A stretch of 64,000 bases of DNA from Thermotogae bacterium (lineage in GTDB: Bacteria; Thermotogota; Thermotogae; Petrotogales; Petrotogaceae). Positions 34,706 through 44,033 of this stretch are shown here, piece after piece. A program made the position numbers and the translations under genes. Location: the NCBI GenBank assembly GCA_024233675.1, contig JACKPH010000005.1, positions 1-64,000 of the forward strand, in the 5' to 3' direction. Within the stretch, counting starts at the first letter, position 1; each line of letters starts with the position of its first letter. Under the pieces are notes generated by a model. It saw only the letters and a list, made by a program, of their open reading frames with translations. It did not search any database and was not told the DNA's origin.

Positions 34706-35605
34706 ATGTATAATTTTCCCGTATTTTTTGTGGGCCGTGATTTAGAAAAGGACATAAAAAATTATCTTGAGAATGTTTCTAAAAAAGCAGGTTTTTATCT
34801 TAGTAATTCCGCTGAAAATTCGGATATTATAATATCATCGGAAAATATCCCCGACGGCATATCAATAAATGAAAAAAATATATCTTTATATTCGGAGGGA
34901 AATGAAATTTTTTTACTTCCTTTTTCTTATGAAAATGTTGATCTTGTTATTATAAAAGCCGTTTCGGTTTTCAATAAAAAAAATCCTCTTGATGAATTCA
35001 GTCTCAAAATGAAACATAGATACAAACTTTCAAAATTTTTACAGGGCCTTGTTGTAACAATGGAAGTAGAAGATAAAATAACAAATATGAGTCATTCACA
35101 GAGAGTAGCTTTTTACTCGGCAAAATGGGCTGAGCATCTCGGAAAATCCCAAGATGAAATAGAAAAAATAAAAGAACTTGCAATGCTTCATGATATAGGA
35201 AGAATAGGACTTGAACAGCTTATGCTTTTCACTCCTACAAGAATTAACGAATTCGAAAGCTGGGAGCTTGAGCACACAATAACAGGATCTGTTTTTCTGA
35301 GTTCGCTTGACGAACTATGGTTTGCTGTTCCGGTAATAAGAAATCATCACGAAAACTGGGATGGTTCTGGTTATCCTGACGGACTTTCAGGAGATGAAAT
35401 ACCTTATTACGCAAGATTTATAGGAATAGTTGACTGGTTTGATATATCAACTCACACAGCTTCTTCCGAATTTGAAGGTATAATGTCCGTGGAAGAAGCA
35501 CTTGTTTATATAGAGAAAAATTCAGGATCTGTTTTTGATCCTAATCTCAGTGAAAGTTTTCTTGAATTTATAAAATATTATTTGATGAACAACAATTTTA
35601 TATAA
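34706..35605 (+). CDS. HD-GYP domain protein (probable c-di-GMP phosphodiesterase)
   Basis: This 299-residue protein has an N-terminal region of about 100 residues that resembles a degenerate receiver domain and an HD-GYP domain (about 115-290). Metal and signature residues are present: SHSQRVA (first His), MLHDIGRIG (HD pair), HTITGS, RNHHENWDGSGYPDGLSG (HH and GYP) and IVDWFD. HD-GYP enzymes hydrolyse cyclic di-GMP. The WFD in place of VYD in the last motif is a small departure. It is the first gene after its promoter, 19 bp before asnS. Confidence 0.88.
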   Translation: MYNFPVFFVGRDLEKDIKNYLENVSKKAGFYLSNSAENSDIIISSENIPDGISINEKNISLYSEGNEIFLLPFSYENVDLVIIKAVSVFNKKNPLDEFSLKMKHRYKLSKFLQGLVVTMEVEDKITNMSHSQRVAFYSAKWAEHLGKSQDEIEKIKELAMLHDIGRIGLEQLMLFTPTRINEFESWELEHTITGSVFLSSLDELWFAVPVIRNHHENWDGSGYPDGLSGDEIPYYARFIGIVDWFDISTHTASSEFEGIMSVEEALVYIEKNSGSVFDPNLSESFLEFIKYYLMNNNFI

Positions 35606-35624
35606 AAGTTATCGGAGGTGTATC

Positions 35625-36929
35625 ATGGCTATCGAATGGGTAGAAATTGCAAAACTTTCTTCAAAAATCGGTGAAAAAGTTCAGATAAAGGGATGGCTGT
35701 GGAATAAAAGATTTTCTGGAAAAATTGGTTTTTTACAGCTAAGAGACGGTTCCGGTTTCATTCAGGGAATTATCGAAAAAGCCTTAATCGGTGAAGAAAT
35801 ATTTGAAAATGCAAAGAAAACAAAATATGAAAGCAGTGTTATAGTTGAAGGAACTGTAAGAAAAGACGAAAGATCACCTATAGGTGTTGAAATTTCAGTA
35901 GAAAATTATGAAATAATTTCTGAACCTGAAACGGATTATCCTATTTCAAATAAAGATCACGGTATAGATTTTCTTATGGAGCAGAGACATCTGTGGCTCA
36001 GATCAAGAAGACAGTATAATATTCTTGCCGTAAGAAGCGAAATAATAAAAGCTGTCAGAGAATTTTATTACTCAAAAGGTTTTACACTTATAGATACACC
36101 TATATTTACAGGCTCTATAGGAGAATCCGCAGGTAATACTTTCGAAATGGAATACTTTGATTACGGTAAAGTTTATCTTGCACAGACGGGTCAGCTTTAT
36201 CTTGAGGCAGCAGCTATGTCTTTCGGAAAAGTATTCAATTTAGGACCTACTTTCAGAGCAGAAAAATCAAAGACAAGAAGACATCTTATAGAATTCTGGA
36301 TGAATGAAGCAGAAGTAGCTTTTTATCAGCACGAAGATAATATTAAGCTTCAGGAGGAACTCGTTGAATATGTTGTTCAGAGTGTTCTGAAAAATGCAAA
36401 AGATCATCTTATTTCTCTTGAAAGAGATATTTCTAAACTCGAAAATATAAAAGCTCCTTTCCCGAGAATAACTTATACTGATGCTATAAAGAAACTACAG
36501 GAAAAGGGTTATGAAATAACATGGGGTGAAGATATAGGTGCGGAACACGAAACCGAAATAGCTTCATGGTTTGACAGACCTGTTGTTGTTGAAAAATATC
36601 CTAAAGATATGAAAGCTTTTTATATGCAGCCTGATCCTGAAAATCCTGATGTTGTTCTTTGCGATGATATGCTTGCACCTGAAGGTTACGGTGAAATAAT
36701 AGGTGCTTCGGAAAGAATATGGGATAAAGAAACTCTTATAAAAAGGCTCACGGAAAGTAACCTTGATCCTGAAGAATACAAATGGTACCTTGAATTGAGA
36801 GAATTCGGTTCCGTTCCGCATTCAGGTTTCGGAATGGGTATTGAAAGGGTAGTTGCATGGCTTTGCGGACTCAAACATATAAGAGAGGCAATTCCTTTCC
36901 CAAGAACTCTTTACAGGGTATATCCGTAA
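35625..36929 (+). CDS. asnS: Asparaginyl-tRNA synthetase
   Basis: This 434-residue class II enzyme charges tRNA-Asn. It has an N-terminal OB-fold anticodon domain (about 1-110, with KVQIKGWLWNKR and FLQLRDGSG) and a catalytic core with motif 2 FRAEKSKTRRHLIEFWMNEAE and motif 3 GFGMGIERVVAWL. The C terminus IREAIPFPRT is the AsnRS form; AspRS would have DVIAFPK or similar. Direct charging of Asn, rather than the amidotransferase route, is therefore expected. The start has GGAGGTG. Confidence 0.96.
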   Translation: MAIEWVEIAKLSSKIGEKVQIKGWLWNKRFSGKIGFLQLRDGSGFIQGIIEKALIGEEIFENAKKTKYESSVIVEGTVRKDERSPIGVEISVENYEIISEPETDYPISNKDHGIDFLMEQRHLWLRSRRQYNILAVRSEIIKAVREFYYSKGFTLIDTPIFTGSIGESAGNTFEMEYFDYGKVYLAQTGQLYLEAAAMSFGKVFNLGPTFRAEKSKTRRHLIEFWMNEAEVAFYQHEDNIKLQEELVEYVVQSVLKNAKDHLISLERDISKLENIKAPFPRITYTDAIKKLQEKGYEITWGEDIGAEHETEIASWFDRPVVVEKYPKDMKAFYMQPDPENPDVVLCDDMLAPEGYGEIIGASERIWDKETLIKRLTESNLDPEEYKWYLELREFGSVPHSGFGMGIERVVAWLCGLKHIREAIPFPRTLYRVYP

Positions 36930-36945
36930 TTCGGAGGTTTTTTTA

Positions 36946-37998
36946 ATGGATAATTATGAGGATAGATTTTTATCCCCTGAAGAAGATATAAAGGACGAGG
37001 TTAATACAATTAACCTTCGTCCTAAAATTTTAAAAGACTATATAGGGCAGGATAAAATAAAAAAGAAACTTGAAGTTTCTATTAAAGCGGCAAAAATGAG
37101 AAAAGAACATCTTGATCATATTATACTCGCAGGACCTCCGGGACTCGGTAAAACTACAATGGCCGGGGTAATTGCAAATGAAATGGGATCTAATATAATA
37201 ATTACATCAGGACCTGTTCTTGAAAAAGCAGGAGATCTTGCGGCAATACTTACAAATCTGAATACCGGTGATATTTTGTTTATTGACGAAATACACAGAT
37301 TAAACAGATCGGTAGAAGAAATACTGTATTCCGCAATGGAGGATTTTCAGCTTGATATAATGATAGGTAAAGGTCCTACAGCAAGATCTATAAGAATAGA
37401 CCTTAAACCTTTTACTCTTATAGGTGCAACAACAAGACTCGGACTTATAGCTGCTCCTCTGAGAAGCAGATTCGGAATAATACTCGAAATGGATTTTTAT
37501 CCTCCGGAAGAACTTCAGCTCGTTATTGAGAGAACATGCGGTCTTCTCGGAATGAATATAGAAAAAGATGCTTCATTTACTCTCGGAAAAAGTTCAAGAG
37601 GAACTCCGAGAATAGCAAACCGTCTTTTAAAAAGAGTAAGGGATGTAGCTCAGATTAAGAATAAGGAAATAATTGATTCGGATGATGTTAACGAAACTAT
37701 GAAAATACTTGAAATTGACCGTTACGGTCTGGATCAGATGGACAGAAAAATTCTTGATGTTATAATAAATAATTATAACGGAGGTCCTGTAGGAATAAGG
37801 GCTATAGCTTCTTCTCTCGGAATTGAACCCGATTCCATTTCAGAAGTTTATGAACCTTATCTTCTGCAGAATTCATTCATAATAAGAGGACCACGCGGAA
37901 GAATGGCTACGGAAAAAGCCTATAACCTTCTTAACATTCCTTTTAATCCGGACGTACCTTCATTATGGGAGGACAAAAATGCAAAACAGGATATGTGA
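36946..37998 (+). CDS. ruvB: Holliday junction branch-migration ATPase RuvB
   Basis: This 350-residue AAA+ motor works with RuvA and RuvC. The N terminus has LRPKILKDYIGQDKIK, Walker A GPPGLGKTT is near 63-71, Walker B is FIDEIHRLNR, sensor 1 is LIGATTR, and the arginine-finger region is APLRSRFGI. The C-terminal winged helix ends with IRGPRGRMAT. The length is normal. It starts 16 bp after asnS and overlaps yggS by 20 bp. RuvA and RuvC are not in the window. Confidence 0.97.
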   Translation: MDNYEDRFLSPEEDIKDEVNTINLRPKILKDYIGQDKIKKKLEVSIKAAKMRKEHLDHIILAGPPGLGKTTMAGVIANEMGSNIIITSGPVLEKAGDLAAILTNLNTGDILFIDEIHRLNRSVEEILYSAMEDFQLDIMIGKGPTARSIRIDLKPFTLIGATTRLGLIAAPLRSRFGIILEMDFYPPEELQLVIERTCGLLGMNIEKDASFTLGKSSRGTPRIANRLLKRVRDVAQIKNKEIIDSDDVNETMKILEIDRYGLDQMDRKILDVIINNYNGGPVGIRAIASSLGIEPDSISEVYEPYLLQNSFIIRGPRGRMATEKAYNLLNIPFNPDVPSLWEDKNAKQDM

Positions 37999-38665
37999 AA
38001 ACATAGATAAAATAAAAGCCGAGATAGAACATACCTGTGCTAAATGTTCAAGAAACCCTGAAAATATAAAATTGCTGGCAGTTTCAAAATATTTCCCGGC
38101 CGAAGATATAATTACACTTTATAATCACGGTCACAGATTTTTTGCGGAAAACAAAGCACAGGAATTAAGAGATAAAATAAAAGTGACTCCTGAAGATATA
38201 GAATGGCATTTTATAGGAAGTATACAGACTAACAAAATAAAATATTTAATTCCTAATGTTTCACTTATTCACTCTGTTTCAAGAGAAAAAGAAATCGCGG
38301 AAATATCAAAAAAAGCTGTTTATGAAAATATAATTCAGGATTTTCTTATAGAAGTGAATATTTCGGGGGAGGAAAGTAAATCCGGCTTAAATCCCGATAA
38401 AGTTAAAAAATTTGCCGATTATTGTAATAATCTGAAAAATATAAGATTAAAAGGGTTTATGACTATGGCACCTTTTGATTCTGATGAAAAAGAACTTCAT
38501 AAAATTTTCGGTTCTCTAAGAAATATGAGGGATGAATTTAATTCTTATGATAAAAACATAACAGAATTATCCATGGGAATGTCAGGAGATTTTAAAATTG
38601 CTTTGGAAGAAGGCGCAACTATTTTAAGAATAGGTTCTTCTATTTTCGGTACAAGAAATTATTAA
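37979..38665 (+). CDS. YggS-family PLP-binding protein (PLP homeostasis)
   Basis: This 228-residue protein has the alanine-racemase-like TIM barrel without racemase function. The PLP Lys lies in LLAVSKYFP near residue 35, and ENKAQELRDK, WHFIGSIQTNK, LIEVNISGEESKSG, LKGFMTMAP, LSMGMSGDF and RIGSSIFG are all family hallmarks. It controls pyridoxal phosphate levels in known cases. The start codon lies within the ruvB 3' end with GGGAGG upstream, which suggests coupling. Confidence 0.94.
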   Translation: MQNRICENIDKIKAEIEHTCAKCSRNPENIKLLAVSKYFPAEDIITLYNHGHRFFAENKAQELRDKIKVTPEDIEWHFIGSIQTNKIKYLIPNVSLIHSVSREKEIAEISKKAVYENIIQDFLIEVNISGEESKSGLNPDKVKKFADYCNNLKNIRLKGFMTMAPFDSDEKELHKIFGSLRNMRDEFNSYDKNITELSMGMSGDFKIALEEGATILRIGSSIFGTRNY

Positions 38666-38683
38666 ATAACGGAGTTGATAAAT

Positions 38684-38980
38684 ATGTTTGTATTTTCAAA
38701 TCTTTTTTATGCAACGGCATCAATATTAAAAATACTTATTAATTTTCTGGAACTTTCTATAATAATATCTTCCGTATTGAGTTTTATTATGCCATATAAT
38801 CATCCCATAAGAAAATTTTTTGATTCTATAACATATTTCATGACAAACCCGATAAAAAAAATCATTAATCTTAATTTCGGAATGTTTGATTTTACACCTT
38901 TTATAGCTCTTCTTATACTTATTTTCACAGACCAGTTTATTGTTCAGACATTATTTGATATTGCACGAAGATTGGGGTGA
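38684..38980 (+). CDS. YggT family membrane protein
   Basis: This 98-residue membrane protein has two hydrophobic segments (about 5-35 and 63-90) and the family pattern PYNHPIRKFFDSITYFMTNPI between them. The ATG at 38684 has GGAG nine bases upstream. A TTG at 38675 abuts the site. YggT proteins are linked to membrane stress and cell division in other bacteria and often follow yggS, as here. It starts 18 bp after yggS and ends 4 bp before nadK. Confidence 0.87.
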   Translation: MFVFSNLFYATASILKILINFLELSIIISSVLSFIMPYNHPIRKFFDSITYFMTNPIKKIINLNFGMFDFTPFIALLILIFTDQFIVQTLFDIARRLG

Positions 38981-38984
38981 TATC

Positions 38985-39809
38985 TTGAAAATTCTTATAT
39001 TTTATAATCCTTACAGAGTAAGTTACGAATATCTCAGCACAGAAGTACGTTCTGTTTTCGAAAAATATGAAAATGAAATAATAAACATAATATCAGCCGG
39101 TTCCGGGATAATAGACAATTCAGCCCAGGAAGCGGATTGTTATGTTGTTTTCGGAGGGGATGGTACAGTTCTCAGAGTTGCGGAAATTTCGGCGATTAAT
39201 TCCAAACCGATAGTCGGTATTAATATGGGTAATCTCGGATTTCTATCTTCCTATTCTCAGGATGAAATTGAAAATGCTGCACAGGATCTGTCTAAGGGTG
39301 AAATTTCTTTTTCCGAAAGACATCTTATAGAATGTTTTGTAGGCGGGAAAAAATTTGTCTCCCTTAACGATATTGTTCTTCAGAAAAGTCAGCCTTTAGG
39401 TACTATAGATCTTGAGGTAATTGTAGGAAAAAGTATTCTTTATTCTTTTCTCGGAGACGGGGTGATAGTATCCACACCTACAGGTTCCACCGGATATTCA
39501 ATGTCAGCGGGTGGTCCTATAATAGATCCTTCTATTAATGTTACGGAAATCGTACCTTTAGCTCCCCATACATTAAATATAAGACCTTTTATTATTTCTC
39601 CGGATAAATACATTGAACTGAAAGTAAATTCAATAGACACCGGTTTTGCATATGTAACCGGTGACGGAGATATAATACACAGACTTGAAGCCGGTATGTC
39701 ACTCGTAATAACAGGAAGTGATAAGAAAGTTAAGCTTTCACAGAAAAAAGGAGATAATTATTTCGATCTTTTAAACTACAAGCTCGGTTTCGGCAGGAGG
39801 TTTGAGTGA
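38985..39809 (+). CDS. nadK: NAD kinase
   Basis: This enzyme of about 274 residues phosphorylates NAD to NADP. The GGDGTVLR motif (about 60-67) and NMGNLGFLS are diagnostic. TPTGSTGYSMSAGGPI is the conserved substrate loop and APHTLNIRPFI follows. TTG 38985 is preceded by GGGGTG five bases upstream. The frame is open back to 38940, but that part lies in yggT. It overlaps the TTG region of the PhoU-like gene. Confidence 0.95.
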   Translation: MKILIFYNPYRVSYEYLSTEVRSVFEKYENEIINIISAGSGIIDNSAQEADCYVVFGGDGTVLRVAEISAINSKPIVGINMGNLGFLSSYSQDEIENAAQDLSKGEISFSERHLIECFVGGKKFVSLNDIVLQKSQPLGTIDLEVIVGKSILYSFLGDGVIVSTPTGSTGYSMSAGGPIIDPSINVTEIVPLAPHTLNIRPFIISPDKYIELKVNSIDTGFAYVTGDGDIIHRLEAGMSLVITGSDKKVKLSQKKGDNYFDLLNYKLGFGRRFE

Positions 39810-39810
39810 T

Positions 39811-40557
39811 TTGTTCGAAAATAATTTTAAGCGCTATTTTTTCCATGAAAATCTTGTTGTTCATCTGAACAATGTTTTAAAAATGGGAAGAATAGTTCAG
39901 GGAATGTTTTATAAATTTAAAGATGCTTATTTTGATAAAAATAAACAATTATCCGAAGAAATAATTTCTCAGGATGACAGACTCGATTACCTTGAAGCGA
40001 AACTCGAACTCGAAGGTATTTCTCTTCTGACGAGGGGAAATTATACCGGAATTTATCTGAAATCAAATATTTTGGGTATAAAACTTATAAATATATTTGA
40101 AAATATGGGCGATATATGTGAAGAAAATGCGAAATTAAACCTTGATCTTCTTACTATGCCTCAGAAAATCAACATGCAGTCTTTCGAAGATATTTTTATA
40201 CAGGCGAATGAAATGCTGTCTCTTTCACTGAGACTGCTTTCTGATTATATAAATATAGATATGCAGAGACTTCAGAGTGAAAAATTCAGAAAAGATATCT
40301 TTGATACAGGCAAAAAAATATGTATACTTGATACCGAGGTAAATTCACTTTTCAGCGCATATAAAAAATATCTTTTTAAATCGAAGGAAACTTCAAAAGC
40401 TATGTACACACATCTTGAAATTCTTTCAAATCTTGAAAAATTTTGTGATTTTACTACAAATATAACAGAAAATATAATTTGGTCCTTAACAGGAATAAAG
40501 TATAAATGCAGGGGACAGGAGTTAGAATATTTTTATTCCATGGAGGACGATTTATGA
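39811..40557 (+). CDS. PhoU-like regulatory protein
   Basis: This mostly helical protein of about 248 residues looks like the three-helix-bundle repeats of PhoU. It has acidic clusters such as EEIISQDDRLDYLEAKLELEG (about 44-64) and DTEVNSLF in the second half, which are the usual metal-binding places in PhoU. No pst phosphate-transport genes are nearby. The start is uncertain: TTG 39811 has the better distance to AGGAGG, while TTG 39802 is directly next to it. It overlaps the Lpt fusion gene by 4 bp (ATGA). The function here is inferred from fold likeness. Confidence 0.7.
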   Translation: MFENNFKRYFFHENLVVHLNNVLKMGRIVQGMFYKFKDAYFDKNKQLSEEIISQDDRLDYLEAKLELEGISLLTRGNYTGIYLKSNILGIKLINIFENMGDICEENAKLNLDLLTMPQKINMQSFEDIFIQANEMLSLSLRLLSDYINIDMQRLQSEKFRKDIFDTGKKICILDTEVNSLFSAYKKYLFKSKETSKAMYTHLEILSNLEKFCDFTTNITENIIWSLTGIKYKCRGQELEYFYSMEDDL

Positions 40558-43500
40558 TAAGACTTATAAAATATATCAGCAAAGAATTTTTCGGACCTTT
40601 TCTTGTAGGTCTTTTCGGATTTGTTGTTTTTGTAAGCATAGAACTTCTTTATCAGCTTTCTGAAATAATTGTAAGAAATCATGTGGGAATATCAAAATTA
40701 TTTATAATAATTTTTTATAATATGCCTTATTTTATTTCTATGGGAATACCGGTAGGTATTCTTTTTGCTATTTTTTGGCTCATATCAAGACTTTCAAACG
40801 ATAATGAGCTTATAGCTTTTCAGACTCTCGGCATTCCGTCAAAAAAACTTATGGTTCCGTTTTTTCTCATATCTATTCTTCTATGCCTTATAACTTTTAA
40901 ATTTTCGGATACAATAGTTCCGAATGCAAATTATAAAGCAAAAGAAGCACTTTCAAAATATGTATACAAAAGAGCGGAAACACTTATAGAAGAAAATCAG
41001 TTTGTTGATGCCGGAGACGGAAAATATCTTTATGTAAAAAATGTTGATAAAGAAACAGGTGAACTTAATGAAGTTCTTTTATACGATGTTTCCTATGATA
41101 ATGTAAAAGTTTTCCATGCACAGAGAGCTTACAAAGACGGCGGAAAATGGATAATGGAAAACGGAAGGGTTTATGCTGTAAAAGATAACGGTTTTATGGA
41201 TCTTGATTTTTCCTTTAAAAAACTTGATCTTGATATAAATACAGATGTAGAAGAATTTCTTAAATTTTCAAAGCAGACAAATGAAATGACAACAAAAGAA
41301 ATAAAAGAAAGAATAGATAATTTTTCAAAACTCGGGGTTAATATATCAGGTTTATATGTTGCCTACAACGAAAAATTTTCCAATTCTTTTGCACCTTTTG
41401 TAATAACTCTTTTGGGTGTTGCACTTTCACTTTTCATGAATATAAAAAGCAAATCATGGTCTGTTATAACAACATTTCTTCTTGTTGTTCTCTATCAGGG
41501 ATCCGGTGCATGGTTAAGCGCACTCGGAAAAGAAAGCATAATAAATCCGAAACTCGCTCCGTGGATACCTAATATAATATTCGGAGCCGCCGGTATTTTT
41601 CTTTTTATTATACTTGATACCAAACTTGCCTTTAAAATATCGGAATTTTTTAAAAAATTCTTTTTTCTTGCTGTAATATTATTTATTTCTACTGCAGGTT
41701 TCTCTGAAAAAGTAAACATAACAGGAGAAAGTTTTTATTTCGGCGATAATGAAATAACCTTTGACAGTTCAATGATAATAAACTATAAAGATTCAGTAAT
41801 AGAAGCGGGCTCCGGAAAAGTTTTTCTTGATGATGATAGCAATGTTAAATACAGCGAGCTTTACGGCGGAGTTAAATATACTTATGATAAATCAACTATA
41901 GAAGCTTCTGAAATGACAATAAATTTTGAAAAAAATGATTCGCTTTTTATAAATACATATACAGTACAGAAATATAAAAATAAAGATAAAAAGGAAATTG
42001 AAGTCAAAGTATGGGCAGAAACAATAGAAAAACCCCTTAAGGAAAATTATCTTATAACAAAAAATACTAAGCTTACCACATGTAAAGAGTGTGTTACTTA
42101 TTATTTTAAAGCAAGAAAGGTTTCGGTATATCCGGAAAAATTTATTCTGGCAAGAGATGTTACAATGGAACTTTTCGGGTTTCCCGTTTTCTATTTTCCT
42201 TTTTATTTCCAGAGTCTTTCCTCTGAAGACAATTCTCCTTTTCAGTTCAATTTAAATTTTACTGATAATAAAGTAACTGTTGATATTTCACTCAATTATA
42301 AATTTGATAACGGTACTGTTCTTAATTATAATCATCAGGTAATAAATGATATTTCAACCAATCTTTACAGTCAGGTGTCCACTTTTAAATACGGACTCCC
42401 TTTTCTGAGCAGTTATCTTTACTTAACCTCAAAAATCAACAATAATACTTCGGAATACATTAAACTTGATTATAATTTCACTAAAACAGGTTCTGTGAAA
42501 AACGGCAGCGCTTATTTTAACTATACGCCATCAACAAAAATTTCAGAACTCGGACTTTCTGTTGACGAATGGTATTCGCCTTACGGAAAACTTTCAAATA
42601 TAAAGTCATTTGCGAACTGGAAAGAAAATCTTATCAACGATATGCTTTTTTTAAATGTTTCTTCTGACGCTTTTCAGAGAAAATATAAAAAATCTATAAT
42701 TTCACTTTCAAAACTCAATATAAATATAGATGGGGTAAAACCTTCAAATTTACCTATAAATAAAAGTATTATCGAAATATGGAAAGACAGAAAAACCACA
42801 ATAGAAGCCATAGGAAAATATAATTTTTATTCGTCTAAATCAAATATGTCAGGTACTTTTAATTACAAATCAATTGCGGATGCAACCGAAACAACTTATA
42901 ACGGTGTTGTTTCGGAAAATAATTTTTTATATAAGGATTCTGTTCAGAATTATGATATACTCTTTTTTGAAAGTAATTTAGGTTATAAGCTTGATTCTTC
43001 TTTAAAATATAAAAAAGACTTTTACACAGGCGGTTCTTATGTAAACGGAGCATCTCTTTTCAATTTTAATTTTGCTCCTACAATGAGTTTTTCATCTGAC
43101 TATTTAAATTATGATAATGCACTTGTATTTAAGAAAGTTTTTGAAAATACTTATAACTCAACAGACAGAAATTCAGTAAACTACGAGGATGTAATCCTTT
43201 TAAAAATTGATCTTGCCAAGAGATTAACTTCAAAGCTGAAACTTTCGAGAAGCTATAATCTTACAGAAGGTCTTTTCGATAAAATAAATTCATATACTTT
43301 CGAAACAAGCTCAGACCTTAAAGCTTTTTTGCTTAATTACAGGCTTGTAACAAAAACAACTTTTGATGTATCGGACAGCAGTAATATAAAACCTCAGAAA
43401 ACAGAAGCAGAGGTGACTTTAAAAAATTCTTATATAAACAATATTTCGAAACTTATATATGAACATGAAAAAGACAAAAAAATAGACCACATAGAGAATA

Positions 43501-44021
43501 AAACAATTTTTTCATTAAACAGAAACCGTGTTGAATTAAATTATTCTTATTATTTTACCGACTCCGGTAAAATAGAGGATATTATTCCTGAAATAATTAC
43601 CAAATATACTCTGTATTCATTCGGTAATAAATTAATAGGTGAACTCGGTATAAAAGAAAAATATACACTTTTTAATTCTAAACTAAGATTTCTTGAAAAG
43701 AACTCATTATTTTCAATGGAAATTGAATCAGTTTATAACAAAAATACTTCTTATCTTACAAATTCCGGAAAATTGAAAAGTTACGACGGTTCGGAATATT
43801 TATACGCAGATTTTACATACAGTTTTGATGATGCTAATCTGAAATTCTCAAAATTTGAATTACAGAAAAAACTTATATGCTGGACTCTTAATTTTTCCGC
43901 AGAGTTAAATCTGCTGCCTTCATTTGAACTTAAAAAATTTAGTCTTACTTTCTTTATAAACGACTTAAAAGAAAAGAACATAGAACTGAACGATTCCGGA
44001 TTTAAATTTAATCTGATGTAA
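40554..44021 (+). CDS. Giant LptF/LptG permease fused to LptA-like and LptD-like domains
   Basis: This single 1155-residue chain has an N-terminal LptF/G (YjgP/YjgQ) permease (about 1-360). Helices lie near 13-34, 47-75, 85-110 and, after a periplasmic region of about 150 residues, three more between 270 and 360. A hydrophobic segment at about 366-382 follows, then an OstA_N/LptA-like beta region (about 385-500, KVNITGESFYFGDNEI). The last 650 residues are rich in alternating beta strands and have the LptD-like stretch FGFPVFYFPFYF, ending in a beta-signal-like GFKFNLM. ATG 40554 has GGAGG upstream. In E. coli these parts are separate proteins that move lipopolysaccharide to the outer membrane. 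Confidence 0.85.
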   Translation: MIRLIKYISKEFFGPFLVGLFGFVVFVSIELLYQLSEIIVRNHVGISKLFIIIFYNMPYFISMGIPVGILFAIFWLISRLSNDNELIAFQTLGIPSKKLMVPFFLISILLCLITFKFSDTIVPNANYKAKEALSKYVYKRAETLIEENQFVDAGDGKYLYVKNVDKETGELNEVLLYDVSYDNVKVFHAQRAYKDGGKWIMENGRVYAVKDNGFMDLDFSFKKLDLDINTDVEEFLKFSKQTNEMTTKEIKERIDNFSKLGVNISGLYVAYNEKFSNSFAPFVITLLGVALSLFMNIKSKSWSVITTFLLVVLYQGSGAWLSALGKESIINPKLAPWIPNIIFGAAGIFLFIILDTKLAFKISEFFKKFFFLAVILFISTAGFSEKVNITGESFYFGDNEITFDSSMIINYKDSVIEAGSGKVFLDDDSNVKYSELYGGVKYTYDKSTIEASEMTINFEKNDSLFINTYTVQKYKNKDKKEIEVKVWAETIEKPLKENYLITKNTKLTTCKECVTYYFKARKVSVYPEKFILARDVTMELFGFPVFYFPFYFQSLSSEDNSPFQFNLNFTDNKVTVDISLNYKFDNGTVLNYNHQVINDISTNLYSQVSTFKYGLPFLSSYLYLTSKINNNTSEYIKLDYNFTKTGSVKNGSAYFNYTPSTKISELGLSVDEWYSPYGKLSNIKSFANWKENLINDMLFLNVSSDAFQRKYKKSIISLSKLNINIDGVKPSNLPINKSIIEIWKDRKTTIEAIGKYNFYSSKSNMSGTFNYKSIADATETTYNGVVSENNFLYKDSVQNYDILFFESNLGYKLDSSLKYKKDFYTGGSYVNGASLFNFNFAPTMSFSSDYLNYDNALVFKKVFENTYNSTDRNSVNYEDVILLKIDLAKRLTSKLKLSRSYNLTEGLFDKINSYTFETSSDLKAFLLNYRLVTKTTFDVSDSSNIKPQKTEAEVTLKNSYINNISKLIYEHEKDKKIDHIENKTIFSLNRNRVELNYSYYFTDSGKIEDIIPEIITKYTLYSFGNKLIGELGIKEKYTLFNSKLRFLEKNSLFSMEIESVYNKNTSYLTNSGKLKSYDGSEYLYADFTYSFDDANLKFSKFELQKKLICWTLNFSAELNLLPSFELKKFSLTFFINDLKEKNIELNDSGFKFNLM

Positions 44022-44033
44022 CGGGGTGATTTT

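Noticed and set aside
40506..40553. N-terminal extension of the Lpt fusion to 40506
   Set aside because: It lies inside the PhoU-like gene, has no site and no hydrophobic or conserved character. ATG 40554 has GGAGG and an ATGA overlap.
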